Source: Limnephilus marmoratus
Taxonomy: Eukaryota > Arthropoda > Insecta > Trichoptera > Limnephilidae
Reading direction: 5' to 3'
Assembly: GCA_917880885.1 (NCBI GenBank)
Contig: OU862918.1
Coordinates: 29,969,988 to 30,033,987, forward strand
DNA: 64,000 nucleotides
The notes under the pieces: generated by a model
The model's input: only the letters and a program-made list of their open reading frames with translations
What the model was told of the DNA's origin: nothing
Database searches by the model: none
Translations under genes and position numbers: made by a program
Part shown: positions 1 through 10,614 of the stretch, piece after piece
Position numbering within the stretch: position 1 is the first letter of the stretch
Layout of the letters: each line of letters opens with the position of its first letter

Positions 1-480
1 AGAAACCACAAACATTCCAATGTCGACCGCGAAATTTCAATAATTTTGGGTCTGGGTTGAACCAATCGCTGAGTGAGCGATTAGGTCGGATTCCAAAACC
101 TTTGCATTTAATTATATGTACACATATTTATGAACGTGTGTATGTACTTATTGGGTGTATACATACGTTATTATATGTACATATCTTTAATTTTAAGAAA
201 TCTCACAGAAACTCCTGTAAAATCGATCATGTTGATCTCTAAAGACACTATATATATATACATTTTTAAATTCTATTTTAACCACCACTATTTAATATCC
301 ACATAATATAATACCCACGTACAGGCTTCGTCTTTGTGGTATCTTTTTTGTTACTCTCTTATATTTTATGTTATTATGTTTGTACCTTTTCCCATGTATC
401 AACAAATTTTGCTATAAAAAAAAAAATAAATAAAAAAAATAAAATCAGGGACAAATTTGCTTCGTCTGTGTTATGAAGAT
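1..480. other. Non-coding AT-rich stretch
   Basis: No recognisable gene. The stretch contains short TA runs near 250 and an A-rich tract near 415-440. The open frame at 57-242 has low-complexity composition and no family signature, so I do not call it. Confidence 0.6.
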
Positions 481-484
481 ATAC

Positions 485-1240
485 GAGGGTGGATCAATAA
501 GTACCCGGTTTAGGATTGAAGATGTGAGTTTAAATTTTTTTTTTCAACGTTATCTTCTTTAAGGTCGATACACTTTTCCCAGCGTGTCTACCACTACCTC
601 TCCCCCCCCCCTGTTCCCCCTCCCCCCCTCCCCCCCCCTCCCCCAATACTAAGATTTGTCAAACTCAAAATGCGCTTCTGTTTCGGCGATAACTGATAAC
701 TGAAGAACTGATTTTTTTTCTACCAAGTTATGTTTTCTTGGTGGGGAACGTAAAAAAGTCACAGGGAACCAGGTCAAGCAATTATGTACAGTGGATGCGG
801 CAGCAATTCGTAGCACAATTCATGCCATTTGGCTACCACAATTCTGGATGAATGTACCGGTGCGTTATCCGCTCGTTGAGCAATCTCGGCACCCATCAGG
901 CCGACACCTTTCTCACATTTAACTTATCACGTATTAATTGCCATTTCGGTCGTCATGCCCATGACCTCTGCTTCTTCGTACATATTTGTTTGGAGATCAG
1001 AAAGAATCATTTCATGGACCCTTTCAATGGTTTCCTCGTCAACCACGGTGGTCTGATCTGTTCCTCATCAAAAATTAAATTAGTTGAAGCAATAACTCAC
1101 AGTTGCCATAAATGGTGAAGGGAACCCCGAAACAGCATCCAACTTCTAATTTCTTAGCATGTTTTTCCACCCAAAAATAAAAAGCGAATTACTGATCGAT
1201 GCTGCCCTTTTTCCATTTCATCGAATAACACGAAGCATGT
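485..1240 (-). mobile_element. Decayed mariner-like transposon fragment
   Basis: The left edge reads CGAGGGTGGATCAATAAGTA after a TA, a typical mariner terminal inverted repeat. The bases that follow, read on the minus strand, resemble the C-terminal part of a mariner transposase (the region around 740-870, antisense to the 'PHPPYSPDLAPSDFF' block). Frameshifts, a poly-C expansion at 601-648 and the lack of a matching right terminus show that it is a dead fragment. The part from about 870 to 1240 is less certain and may belong to another decayed transposase. Confidence 0.5.
601..648. repeat. Poly-C/pyrimidine tract
   Basis: A run made almost entirely of C with occasional T lies inside the decayed mariner-like fragment. 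Simple low-complexity expansion. Confidence 0.85.
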
Positions 1241-1267
1241 GCGAAACAACTGGCTGGCAGATACGTT

Positions 1268-1772
1268 TTAAGATTTTCATGGCCAAAAGCAATTTCGTTA
1301 TTTGTTTTTGGGGTGTTATGCCGTATTGCGCTACCTCCTTCTTTAGCCAACGTTTCACGGTATCGCTTCGACGTATGGTTATGCCAGTCGGGAGAGCTGT
1401 CTTGTTGTTAAATAGAATCACTTCGAATATCGATATATTTAATGTCAATGAAGCACTATTCAGACAACAAGCTTTGTTGTTGTAAGTATGATTGTGCTTC
1501 ATTGAAATATAAATTACTTAAACCTGTTTAAATTTTAAATCTTAATACTCTTTTAAAACGCATTGAATTTTTATTTTGTAATGTTTTAAAATGAATAAAT
1601 AATTGAATTGAAAGTAAATAAGCACACACTTTACCACTAAAAATTACACATCTACCGGATCTGCCGGATCTGCCCTGATGATGGACTCTGCAACGAAGTC
1701 CGAAACGTTGGCTAAAAAAGGAGGTAGCACAACGCGGCATAACACCCCAAAAACAAATAACGAAAAAACTGG
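1268..1772. mobile_element. Hairpin MITE, family C, copy 1
   Basis: The two ends are inverted copies. The left arm (about 1280-1360) includes TTTTTGGGGTGTTATGCCG and CCAACGTTTC. The right arm (about 1690-1768) carries the same words reversed. Two more copies occur at 21.7 and 54.2 kb with the same terminal words, which supports a dispersed MITE family. Both antisense open frames here are by-products of the palindromic arms. Superfamily not identifiable. Confidence 0.75.
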
Positions 1773-1784
1773 CTGACAAATAAA

Positions 1785-3285
1785 AACTAACTAATGAATC
1801 TGTTTGAAATTTAGTATGGTGTCGTTTGACGGAAGACAATACACGATGGTAATATAGCCTTTTCTCAGCAACGCCACCTGTCTTCAAAGATTTAATAATA
1901 ACCCTCGTTGGTTCACTTTCATATTAAGCCACAATCTTTTTATTGAATGCGCATTAGCGAAGCCATCACCGACCGGGAAGATTTTCACCAAAATAAGAAA
2001 ATAAAAAAAGATTTTTAAAAAATAACAAAATGGCAATAAAATATTTTTTTCATGAAATTGTATCTATGTAATTAATAATGTCCCTTTCTTGATCCTAACC
2101 ACTTCGCTAACATCAACCTTACATTCCTTCTGGATAACCTATTTTAACTCGCAGAGTTTTACAAACATACCCCTTAGAGATCCTTTATCTATATCATTCA
2201 GGCTACTTCACTGCCATACATCAAGGTTGGTAACAGCACACAATTGTTGCTAGAATCGGTTTATTTGATAATTTTTTAATTATATTATGACCCACGGATG
2301 CGCATTACCCCTTGGTATTTTTGCATAATGGAGAGATGCATAATTGCATATTTTCATTTTCGATTTGATTGATTTGATCAAAGTACTTAGAGATTATTGA
2401 ATAAATTAAGACACTGCACCATTAGCATTTGTCTAGCTTATTTCGACAACCCATGTTTCATATCGATCACGGAAAAATGAAAAGCTGCAAAGGACATATT
2501 ATTTTTTTAAAAGAGCTAAAAGAACGTTTTAATTTTTTTTTCAATATATTTTTTTTTATATTTTTAAAACTTATAATTATTATTGTTTATTGTACGTACA
2601 ATATCATTGAATAGGTCATTTAAAATAATTTATGAAATTAAAAAAAAAAAATTTATTGCAGTGCGAGTATTTAATTTATTTTTATGTTTTCAAAAAAAAA
2701 AATTTCTTAAATGCATGTCGTAAAATTATCCTCGAAATATTTCATCGGTGCAGATCGAATGAGGAAAAATAGAGAAAAATGACACATTTATTTAATTTCT
2801 GGATTTATTGTCCTTTACAGCATTTCAAATTTCCGCTATCGATATCGATAATAAAATTTCTTATTATTATTTGTGTCTGAGAGACGACCAAATGTAATCG
2901 TTGAAAGCGTCTGAAATCAACCAATTACGATATACACCGCACAAAATACAGTAGATAAAATATCTCACGGTTTATAATAAATAAACGTAAATCAATCTAA
3001 TTTCAGTAAATTTAATCGAAACCAGCATCTTCAGAATTTTCTTTATCGAAATAAAAAAATCCAATCGGAGAACCGTAAAAAAGCTTTTGTTACATCCGGC
3101 ATTTTAAAAAGATTTTTCTCACTTGAAAATATGCTTCCTGCGACAAATAAATCACGTCTCCACAAAGACTTTTTAAGTATTTCCTCCTTTGGTTCTTAGA
3201 TAGCGGTTTCTGGGGGCATTGACGAAAGAGCGAAAACTGGAAGATATGTTATTTATTCGCTGGGAATATTAATCACTCAGGCCTC
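1785..3285. other. Unassigned AT-rich intergenic DNA
   Basis: Homopolymer A and T runs dominate. I see no domain-bearing reading frame, no inverted-repeat element and no RNA gene. The frame at 2429-2614 is low-complexity. Confidence 0.6.
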
Positions 3286-3456
3286 AGCTTTTTTTTACAT
3301 TAACTCCACAAAGGAAGCCCCGAGTAAAATAATTTCCCTCAGGGCCTATGTCATCTGGGATGCTGTGTGGAGGGTATTTTTGAGGAGAGGAAGGAATGAA
3401 CATTGGTCTTGAAGAGACCTATGTTGTATGAAGGAGGAAAAACAGAGGCCGGCAAA

Positions 3457-3897
3457 TCATTCCACAGCCGAGCTGTTGAACAAGAACGAGTCGTAGAAAC
3501 GACCCGTTCTCAAGTGACAAATATCAACCGTGTACAAATGTTGGGCACGCGTTTGGCGTGTTTCCCGACTATGCATCGGTGCCGAAGGGATCAATGATGC
3601 TAGTTCCTCGTAGCATCTTCCATTGTAATACCGGTAGAACAAGGATAGCATTCCCACCCGACGGCTGTGCTCTAAAGATTGCAATCCGTCTGTTAAGATG
3701 GAAGAATCTATCAAACGGACCGCCCGTTTCTGCACAGAATCGAGGGTATTTTTTAAGTATTTTGGAGCTCCGAACCAGAGGTGGCTGCGAAATTCAACCG
3801 TGGGGCGCACTTGTGATTTGTACAGGGTTAGCAGTTGTGTACTATTTAAGTATCTGCGGGCCCTGTACAGTAGGCCCAGTTTTTGGGAGGCTAACAT
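3457..3897 (-). pseudogene. LINE J1 reverse transcriptase, C-terminal segment
   Basis: 146 codons encoding the region downstream of the reverse transcriptase fingers and palm in jockey-type elements. Recognisable blocks are 'LYKSQVRPTVEF', 'LDSVQKRAVRLID' and 'LFYRYYNGRC', which recur in such LINEs. It lies in a different frame from the polymerase core at 3935-4918, so at least one frameshift separates them near 3900-3935. The last residues run into the structured 3' tail. No function is expected from this copy. Confidence 0.8.
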
Positions 3898-3934
3898 TAC
3901 TCTGGCTTCGATGGAGCCCCCATACCTGAGCTAG

Positions 3935-4918
3935 TCACTTAGGGTCACTTAGAGTTACACCAAGCATATCAATGGAGAGCCTGTTCGGAAGATTGCTTCC
4001 GTTGAAAGAGACTAGATTTTCATTTCGATCCCTTTCAGACGTAATCAGACAAGATTGGGTCTTTGAAACATTAAATTCAATGAGATTATTTATACCCCAA
4101 GAAAAAACACTCTCGAGATAACCGTCCATTCTTTGCTTCAAAGCCCTACTAGCTGTTGGAGTTTGTGAGCCCTTTGGGGGCTTGTCAAACAAAAAGCTAT
4201 CATGAACTATACTGTCATCCGCGTAACAATGAATTGGTGCACATGACAAAATGTCGTTGATGTGCAACAAAAACAAAGTCGGTGACAGAACCGATACCTG
4301 TGGGACGCCAAGATTTATCGAGTGTGAGGAAGAGGTGAAACCATCGGCTACCGTCTGAATCGACCTCTCCCTCAAGAAGTCAGCAATCCACGAACACAAG
4401 GATGCGGGAAGTCCGTAAGAAGGCAGTTTGTTGACAAGTCCTCGGTGCCAAACCCGGTCAAAGGTCTTGGAAATGTCCAGTGCAACCGTTTGGTTCTCAC
4501 CGAAACGTTCCAGGCATCGCCCGCAAACATGCGTCAAACATGCGTCACCGCACGAGCTGTTCCGTCGGAATCCATATTGACGGTCGTTAATAATTTTGTT
4601 CTTCTCGAGGCATGTGAGCAGTTTGTCGTTGATCACACGTTCCATCACCTTAGACAGAACTGATGTGATCGCTATGGGGCGGTAGTTGACCGGGTTGGAG
4701 CAGTCACCCTTCTTTGGAACAGGATGGATAACCGCTTTTTTCCAACCAGAGGGCACAGAGCCAGTCTTCAGGGACATTTTAAAAAGCTTCGTCAAAATGG
4801 GAGCTATTTCTGCAGCGCACCTCTGCAGTACCAGGGCAGGTGATCCGTCAGGCCCACTAGCTTTATTAACATCAAACCCTCGTAAAACATGGAGTACTTC
4901 CCGATGCCGGATCCTCAC
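3935..4918 (-). pseudogene. LINE J1 reverse transcriptase core
   Basis: 327 codons covering the polymerase domain. Visible motifs are 'NKASGPDG' near residues 18-25, 'NYRPIAITSVLSKVME' near 79-93, motif A 'LDISKTFD' at 147-154, motif B 'GVPQVSVLSP' at 204-213 and motif C 'CYADD' at 231-235. Two features indicate decay. The usual motif B glycine is valine at about residue 208, and the motif A alanine is threonine. The catalytic aspartates of motifs A and C are still present. In an intact element this enzyme would copy the element RNA at a nicked chromosomal site. Confidence 0.88.
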
Positions 4919-5036
4919 TTTTTCATACGAAAACCGCAGTGAGGAACCGACGTGGGGACAGCACCTTGGTCATCGAGGGTTGAGTTATCCGCAAACATTT
5001 TACCTAATAAGTTAGCCTTTTCGGTGACGGTGTTTG

Positions 5037-5312
5037 CTAGTGAGCCGTCAGGTCTGGTAAGAGGTAGCAGACTGGATTGCAGAAATTGCTACCTAATGAT
5101 CCCGCAAGCGACCAGAATTGCTTGCTGCCATACGGGCATGCAGCCAGCTTTCTGCTGATCTGCTGGTCGTGCTCGAGTTTTGACCTATTTATGATTCTCT
5201 TGGTTTCCTTTGCTATTTTCTGCCTATATTCTGTCAGTAGATCAGAATATTTCCGCTTTGCGTTAAAATCCAAATAAATGGAATATTTGTGAACGTATCT
5301 GAAAACCAACAA
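5037..5312 (-). pseudogene. LINE J1 endonuclease-RT linker fragment
   Basis: 91 codons, basic and rich in Lys/Arg ('KRKYSDLLTEYRQKIAKETK'), followed by 'FWSLAGSL'. This matches the stretch normally found between endonuclease and reverse transcriptase in jockey-like ORF2 proteins. It is separated from the RT core by a frameshift near 4920-5036. It marks the 5' limit of what survives of J1. Confidence 0.65.
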
Positions 5313-5334
5313 CTGTTAGGAAAGGTGATATAGT

Positions 5335-6195
5335 TCGCTTCAAATTGTATTATTAGAAATAACTAAGTATTTTAAAATAAAATTTTGAATGCAAACTTTA
5401 AAAAGTTTTCAAAATTGATCAACTTACGTTTTTTCTAACTAAAGTTACTTGAAATGAAAAAAAAACAAACAAAAGTTTTTTAAAAAAATTCCAAGTTTCA
5501 TAATTTTCTCAAATTGCGGTCGAAAACTTTGGTTTAATAAAGATGAATTTGAACTCTTTTTAATTTTAAAGCCTAGTTTTTTCTCTTTTCCATGCCGCTT
5601 GAATCACATTTCTCTCTATAATACTAAGAGAGATACAACGATTTTTACGAGACCTTTTTGAGTTGCAAAAAGCGAAAAAATTAGCCCGAGGGGTAAAGTG
5701 CGTTATTTTCGTAAGGACATTCATTACAATATTTGTTGTTTTAGCGTCGGTCGCAGAGCGATTACGAACCTGTCACTTTGAATAGCAACGTCGAAATCGC
5801 TTCATAGACAATGTGTTCGCTGCTACAATTAAACACCCACGCGATTCAATTAGAGCATGTTCACACGCCGTGCTGTCCTTCTTTAGCCAATATTTGGTGT
5901 GTAGATTGTTGTAAACTGCAGCTATGGTTCCATGAAAACGCAAAAAAAATTTCAACACCCTATTGAAATGTAATTAAAAGCGAAAAAATAAACATGTGTG
6001 TAGATCACACGTAGAAGTAAAACCATAAAAAAAACTAAACTTCGAGTGAATGAGATGAATGCAGAGTGTGCCTCCACTAATAACTTCTTTTTAAAAAATT
6101 GTTATTACAGTACGTGTTTGTAAAATGGTAGCTCTTATCACTTGTCATGACCTAGTATGAGCTATAGGACCTTCCTTTACTTATATCATTTTTCT
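5335..6195. other. Unassigned intergenic DNA
   Basis: AT-rich, with a somewhat more GC-rich patch around 5720-5880. No recognised coding region or element ends. Confidence 0.5.
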
Positions 6196-6196
6196 T

Positions 6197-6595
6197 TCAT
6201 CAACTCCACAAATACCTGTCTTCTATGGAAAGGAAGGCGAATGAGTTCTGGGAAGGAAAAAGGTACAAGGGGTGGATAAGAGTTCGGAGATCGGTGCGTC
6301 CAGAAATGACGATCGTATGAATCCATCTTTCCCAAAGTGGTGCAAGGTAATGTTCCGAGAAAGTCCTACTTGAGAGGTCAAAATATCTCCTTTATTCAGT
6401 CTCTCCCGATCCGGCCCACCACGCAGTTGGTACGTAGACGCATATGTCTTCAACAACCGGGTAAACCCTTGAATGCCTGGAACCCCTGCTAAGTCACCAA
6501 ACATAGCGAATCACTTTAACTGACCTTTGGCAAAGGTGTTGGTTATCCATTAAATGGTTCCCGGGGCGGTGGTACCTATACCCGCCTCCCAAATT
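6197..6595 (-). mobile_element. SINE-like repeat S, long form (copy a)
   Basis: Minus-orientation copy. The tail side starts at 6197 but is eroded. The head ends at 'CCCGCCTCCCAAATT' near 6595. Shared landmarks with the other copies are 'GATCCGGCCCACCACGCAG', 'CTAAGTCACCAAAC', 'GGTGTTGGTTATCCA' and 'GTTCCCGGGGCGG'. This long form carries an extra middle block (about 6290-6430) that is missing from the short copies at 9.0 and 48.0 kb. Non-coding. Confidence 0.8.
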
Positions 6596-6602
6596 GCATG
6601 AA

Positions 6603-6745
6603 CTAAATTGCAGTGTCGAGATACTTTTGTGACTTTACATCCTTCATCCTTTTCCCCATAACCTTACACTCCTCACCACTTTCAGCCTCACAGCATAGAT
6701 TCCATTGTCTCACTGACTCCAGACGAGAATAGTCGAACGCTTGTG
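6603..6745 (-). repeat. Dispersed repeat Q, copy 1 (partial)
   Basis: Reverse-complement copy of a repeat best seen at 58.7-59.4 kb. Landmarks are GTGAGGCTGAAAGTGG and 'GTCTGGAGTCAGTGAGAC'. It directly abuts the head of SINE-like copy a. Confidence 0.65.
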
Positions 6746-6749
6746 TGGT

Positions 6750-7166
6750 TTTCACGTTAAAAAAAATGAAAATTTTTTTTCTCTTTTCTCCGCAGTTATG
6801 CCATCCAAACCACAAACACTGTCTTATTCAATTTATGTACCACAATCTGGAGTAAATCATGATTTATCTCAGGCCGTAATCAAATTTATGGTATCCTATT
6901 CAATTACTGCGGTAATGAACTTCCATTAAGAGCATTGCTTACTTGCTTAGCCTATCATCTTTGGGTAAATACAATCTTGATCCTGTCCTGTCTCGCTAAA
7001 CCAATATTGCGAACGATTTTGACTCTCAAGAACTGAAGTGACCCATAATGTTGATATAGATTAAGAGTAATTCCTGATAAGCCATTTATTAAGCCTTCGA
7101 GATATATATATTCGTATATTCTTGTCCTACGTTGATAAATTCGGTGGCAACTGATCGATGAAGTGA
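6750..7166. other. Unassigned intergenic DNA
   Basis: No gene, repeat copy or element terminus recognised. Confidence 0.5.
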
Positions 7167-7174
7167 TACTAGAA

Positions 7175-7865
7175 TAGGGATGAAAAACCTTTACGTATCA
7201 GCATGCCATTTTTCTAAAGAAATGTTTAATGTTTAATTTCGTGCCATCAAATATTTTGTGATTATTGGGAAAATAATATTAAACCTACTATCAATTAAAA
7301 ACTCTTTATTTACTGGTACTAATTAGTGTGACTTCTGTTGTTGCAGGTTAGATGACAAATAATATAAATGTTAGGGTTGTAAGATGTTACTTTTAGCAGA
7401 ACGTATGCTGAACTGGAATCATCTGTTAAATGGTAAATAACCGACTCTTTGATGTTATTCATCTCTCAGACATAGATTGATGAAAATATTGTTAAAATAG
7501 CATGAGCCAGCTTCTTCAAATAATTAAATGTGTCTGGTAAAGCATTACATGTTTCCAAAATTTTGTTATTAGCATTTTCACTTATTACCTGTCAATCTTT
7601 CTGTTTCAATTAATTCTAACTATCTCCTTGTTTCAACAAATACTTGAATCCATATTGAACTAAACTGGAAATCAATCGCAGCCCGCGCACCGCACCCGAA
7701 CATTCTGTAGCGTAGGGATCACTCGGGTTCGCTCGTTCACTTACAATACACTTCACACTTTTTTCGTAGTGCATAATAAATTTTGTGATCACTGATCAGT
7801 GACGTGCCCAAAATATTGTATCGCGTGCTATTAATGGCACGCGTGCCATTGGTTCGCCATCCCTG
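7175..7865. mobile_element. Non-autonomous hAT element (H1)
   Basis: The 691-bp element is flanked by a perfect 8-bp direct repeat TACTAGAA (7167-7174 and 7866-7873), the hAT-type target-site duplication. Its ends are TAGGGATG on the left and, reading inward on the other strand, CAGGGATG on the right, each followed by a region containing GCATGCCA or GCGTGCCA. It has no transposase reading frame, so it would have needed an enzyme made elsewhere. Confidence 0.85.
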
Positions 7866-8137
7866 TACTAGAATATAGTATTGCGGATTGTTGACAAATC
7901 TATGGTTTAATGTCTTAACTAAAATTAATCTTGCTTAGAGTTTAGAATGTTCAACATATTGGATATAGCAAATATAACATTTATATATTAACAGATATAC
8001 TTTCAATTTATTGGTAAACATTTTAACAAAAAGCTCGAATAATTCATTATAATAAAATCGTTGAGTAAGGCTTTGAAGATTTTTTTTATATTTTTAAATG
8101 AAAATTTTTGTTGCAATGGAGTAGCAGTAGTTTTATA

Positions 8138-8582
8138 GTTTGGTGACTTAGCAGGGGTGCTCAAGTTTATGGGGTGATGTTTGTGAAGGTCTTGGCGGTG
8201 GTTAGGAGGTGAGTAGAAATCTGAGAGTCAGTGTGTTCAGAAGTGACGAGCTTATAAATCCATCCCTCCAACTGCGTCGCAATGCGATGAATCGAGAGAG
8301 TTCGGCTGGAGACATCAAAAGACTTCCCTTAAGCAATCTCTTTCGAATCCAGTAGGTGGGCAGGATCGAGAGAGACCCATCGCCTTGCACCGCAGTTGGA
8401 TGGATTTATACGCCCTTCACTCCTGAACACACTGACTCTCAGATTTCTACTCATCCATCATACCTTTTTCGTTCCCAGATCTTCCTCTCCTTTCTTTCCT
8501 TAAAAAGACCCTTCCACACAGCTTCACAGGAAAATTATTTTCCTCATCGCCTCCTGTGTGGAGTTAATTTTTAAAAAATAAG
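8138..8582 (+). mobile_element. SINE-like repeat S, rearranged inverted dimer (copy b)
   Basis: The head side (8138-8205) reads in plus orientation. The next block (about 8212-8345) is the body in minus orientation. From about 8350 the body is again plus and runs to the tail 'CTCCTGTGTGGAGTTAA' near 8575. As a result 8215-8290 and 8375-8450 are inverted copies separated by roughly 90 bp. Both overlapping open frames are by-products. See the separate finding. Confidence 0.75.
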
Positions 8583-8968
8583 TATAAATTTAAAGCTAAC
8601 ATTCTGTTTTTCATTTAAATTTTTTGTTACAAACACTGAAATGCTGGGAAATATAAAAAAAAATATATTCAAACAACATAATTCTAATAAAGGCAAAGCC
8701 TGTGCGGCTGTATTATAATGATTTTTTTAACCCATTTCTAAGATTTAAGATTTTAAAATATACATAAAATATTTAGTATTACAAAGTTTTAGTTTTCTAG
8801 GAAAAAAAAATAAAATTGTCTTATACCTAAACGAAATAAAATTGAAATAAAAATATAATATGTTAAACACTGTCTAGGAGTAAATATTGCATTATTGATG
8901 ATAACTGTTAAGACTCACAAGAAAAATTTATTTCTCAGTGAATTTTAGAAATGATTTAAAATATTTCA
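8583..8968. other. Unassigned AT-rich DNA
   Basis: A and T runs only. No coding signature. Confidence 0.55.
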
Positions 8969-8969
8969 C

Positions 8970-9310
8970 AATTTGGGAGGTGGGAATGGGTACCACCGCC
9001 CCGGGAACCTTTATTGGATAACCAACACCTCTGCCACAGGTCACCCCAAGGGGTTCGCTACGTTTGGTGATTTAGCAGGGGTGCCCGGATCCATGGGGTG
9101 AGGTTTGTCTAGGTCTTGGAGGCGGATGACCTGGACACACTGAACCCCATATTCCTACCCACCCCTTAAACCCTTTTCTTTCCCAGAACTCTCCTCTCCT
9201 TCCTTTCCTTAAAAAAAACCCTCCACACAGCATCCCCAAAGATGACATAGGCCCTGAGAGAAATTATTTTCCTCCGGGCCTCCTGTGTGGAGCTCATGTA
9301 AAAAAAAAAA
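8970..9310 (+). mobile_element. SINE-like repeat S, short form, complete (copy c)
   Basis: The best reference copy, about 340 bp. The head begins AATTTGGGAGGTGGGAATGG and contains 'GCCCCGGGAACC', 'GTCACCCCAAG' and 'TTAGCAGGGGTGCCC'. The tail contains 'CTCCACACAGCATCCC', 'GATGACATAGGCCCTGAG' and 'CTCCTGTGTGGAG', then an A-run at 9297-9311. The roughly 100-nt tail matches the 3' end of the jockey-type LINEs J1 and J3. I see no clear Pol III A/B boxes in the head, so its RNA origin is unknown. Non-coding. Confidence 0.85.
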
Positions 9311-9311
9311 A

Positions 9312-9640
9312 TTTTAAGTGTTAACGTTTTAACGTTAATGTCTCTTTAAGGTATGTCTTTCTGTAGGTAGTGAATTGTACATTTTAGGGGCAATAAAATT
9401 AATATACCTTTTTGCAAATCTGTTTTTGCATTTTATTCACAAGTAGCTAGAACGGTTTAAAATTTTGTGAAATTATTTTGACGCGAGTAAATCAATTTTA
9501 GACATCGAAGCAATAGAAATGTGTTAGTTCCCAAATATCGCTTTGTTTACATATCTGATAAGCAACCATTTACCATTTGTCCAAACTTAAAAACGCCTTT
9601 ATTAGTTAGGCCCTTTGAAAATTATACGAATGTTTAAGAC
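9312..9640. other. Unassigned intergenic DNA
   Basis: No recognised feature. Confidence 0.5.
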
Positions 9641-9958
9641 CATTTTTATATCGATCATCCAGTCGATTAGTCATACATCTCCAAATACGAGTTGATGAGG
9701 AAATCAATATTCGAATGCTCGCTATAAATCAAATATTATTTACACGTGTCTGTGTTTTATATATTAAAAATGCTATTAAATAATACAGGGAGGCATAAAG
9801 GTCCGGTACATTAGTGTGACATTTTGAAATATCCTTCTTTGACCCATGCCACGTTAATATTTTGTTTAATTCACTACAAGTTTTTTTTTCCATTATAATT
9901 TAATTGGTGGTGTTTATGAGTAATCTGATTATTGTACCAGATAGAGGGTATACTTTAA

Positions 9959-10614
9959 GGCGCCGCTACCCGAATTTCTACCGATTTCTTACATAAATCC
10001 CTTAAACATTTGAAGTTTTTAAGCTCTTAAAAAAATATATGTTATTTTGAAGATAATATCTAGATGCGTTCTACGCCGAAACGCAAATTGTATAAAATTC
10101 CCTTATTATAAATTACTCGCAGACCCGGCCACACGTTGCTGTGGCTAACGAAACACAACGCCATTACCCAACCTTTATAAAATCCACACCACCCGCCGCC
10201 AGCTGCCCGCTACCTGAATTGAATATTTGAATATCTCGGCTTTTCTCTACTATAATAAGCACGCATTATACATGTAAACCTTCCTCTTGAATTACTCTAT
10301 CTATTGGTGAAATCCGCATGAAAATCCGTTGCGTAGTTTAAAAGATCTATGCGCACATACATTTTGAGCGACTTCATTTTATTCTATGTAATGATTATAA
10401 ACATGTTTGTTTAATTTATTTTACAAGTTATAGTTGTAAAAAAAATTACAATGTTTCTTTAAATGATACTTAAGATACCTTCCACGAGATTTTTGCTCTA
10501 CTTTAAACGAGTCGTGTTTTCGCACCGATTTTATCGCTTTAAATGTTGGCGCGCTCTTCTAACATTCGTAATTACAAATCTCTACATCTTCTTTTTGAGC
10601 GCGGATGCGGCGCC
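9959..10614. mobile_element. TTAA-target MITE (T family), copy 1
   Basis: 656 bp between TTAA tetranucleotides at 9955-9958 and 10615-10618. The ends are GGCGCCGC and GCGGCGCC, a perfect 8-bp inverted repeat. TTAA target duplication is the hallmark of piggyBac-type transposons, so a piggyBac-like non-autonomous element is the simplest reading. The paralogous copy of repeat E at 62.4-62.7 kb lacks this segment. A shorter relative lies at 40079-40468. The interior holds a secondary insertion (about 10110-10395). Confidence 0.8.
10110..10395 (-). mobile_element. Helitron-like repeat, family 2, fragment inside T copy 1
   Basis: Absent at the corresponding position of T copy 2, where the flanks join around 40235. 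It shares TCTATCTATTGGTGAAA and, on the minus strand, the end word GGCCGGGTCTGCGAGT with the copy at 55.07-55.70 kb (GGCCGGGTCAGCTAGT). The order of insertion is therefore repeat E, then T MITE, then this repeat. Confidence 0.55.

Larger units (their letters stand above)
3289..5330 (-). mobile_element. 5'-truncated jockey/CR1-type LINE (J1)
   Basis: Minus-strand non-LTR retrotransposon. Its 3' end is the poly(T) at 3289-3297, read as poly(A) on the element strand. Before this comes a structured 3' tail (3298-3400), then the C-terminal region, the reverse transcriptase and part of the linker up to about 5312. No endonuclease domain or ORF1 is present, so the copy is 5'-truncated, as most LINE insertions are. 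Two shorter copies of the same family lie at 32.6-33.1 kb and 61.5-61.9 kb. The tail is shared with the SINE-like repeats of this window. Confidence 0.85.

Noticed and set aside
1218..1887. Open frames of 94-119 codons around 1.2-1.9 kb
   Set aside because: They cover the inverted arms of MITE C; the same residues recur in frames at 21.8 and 54.1 kb.
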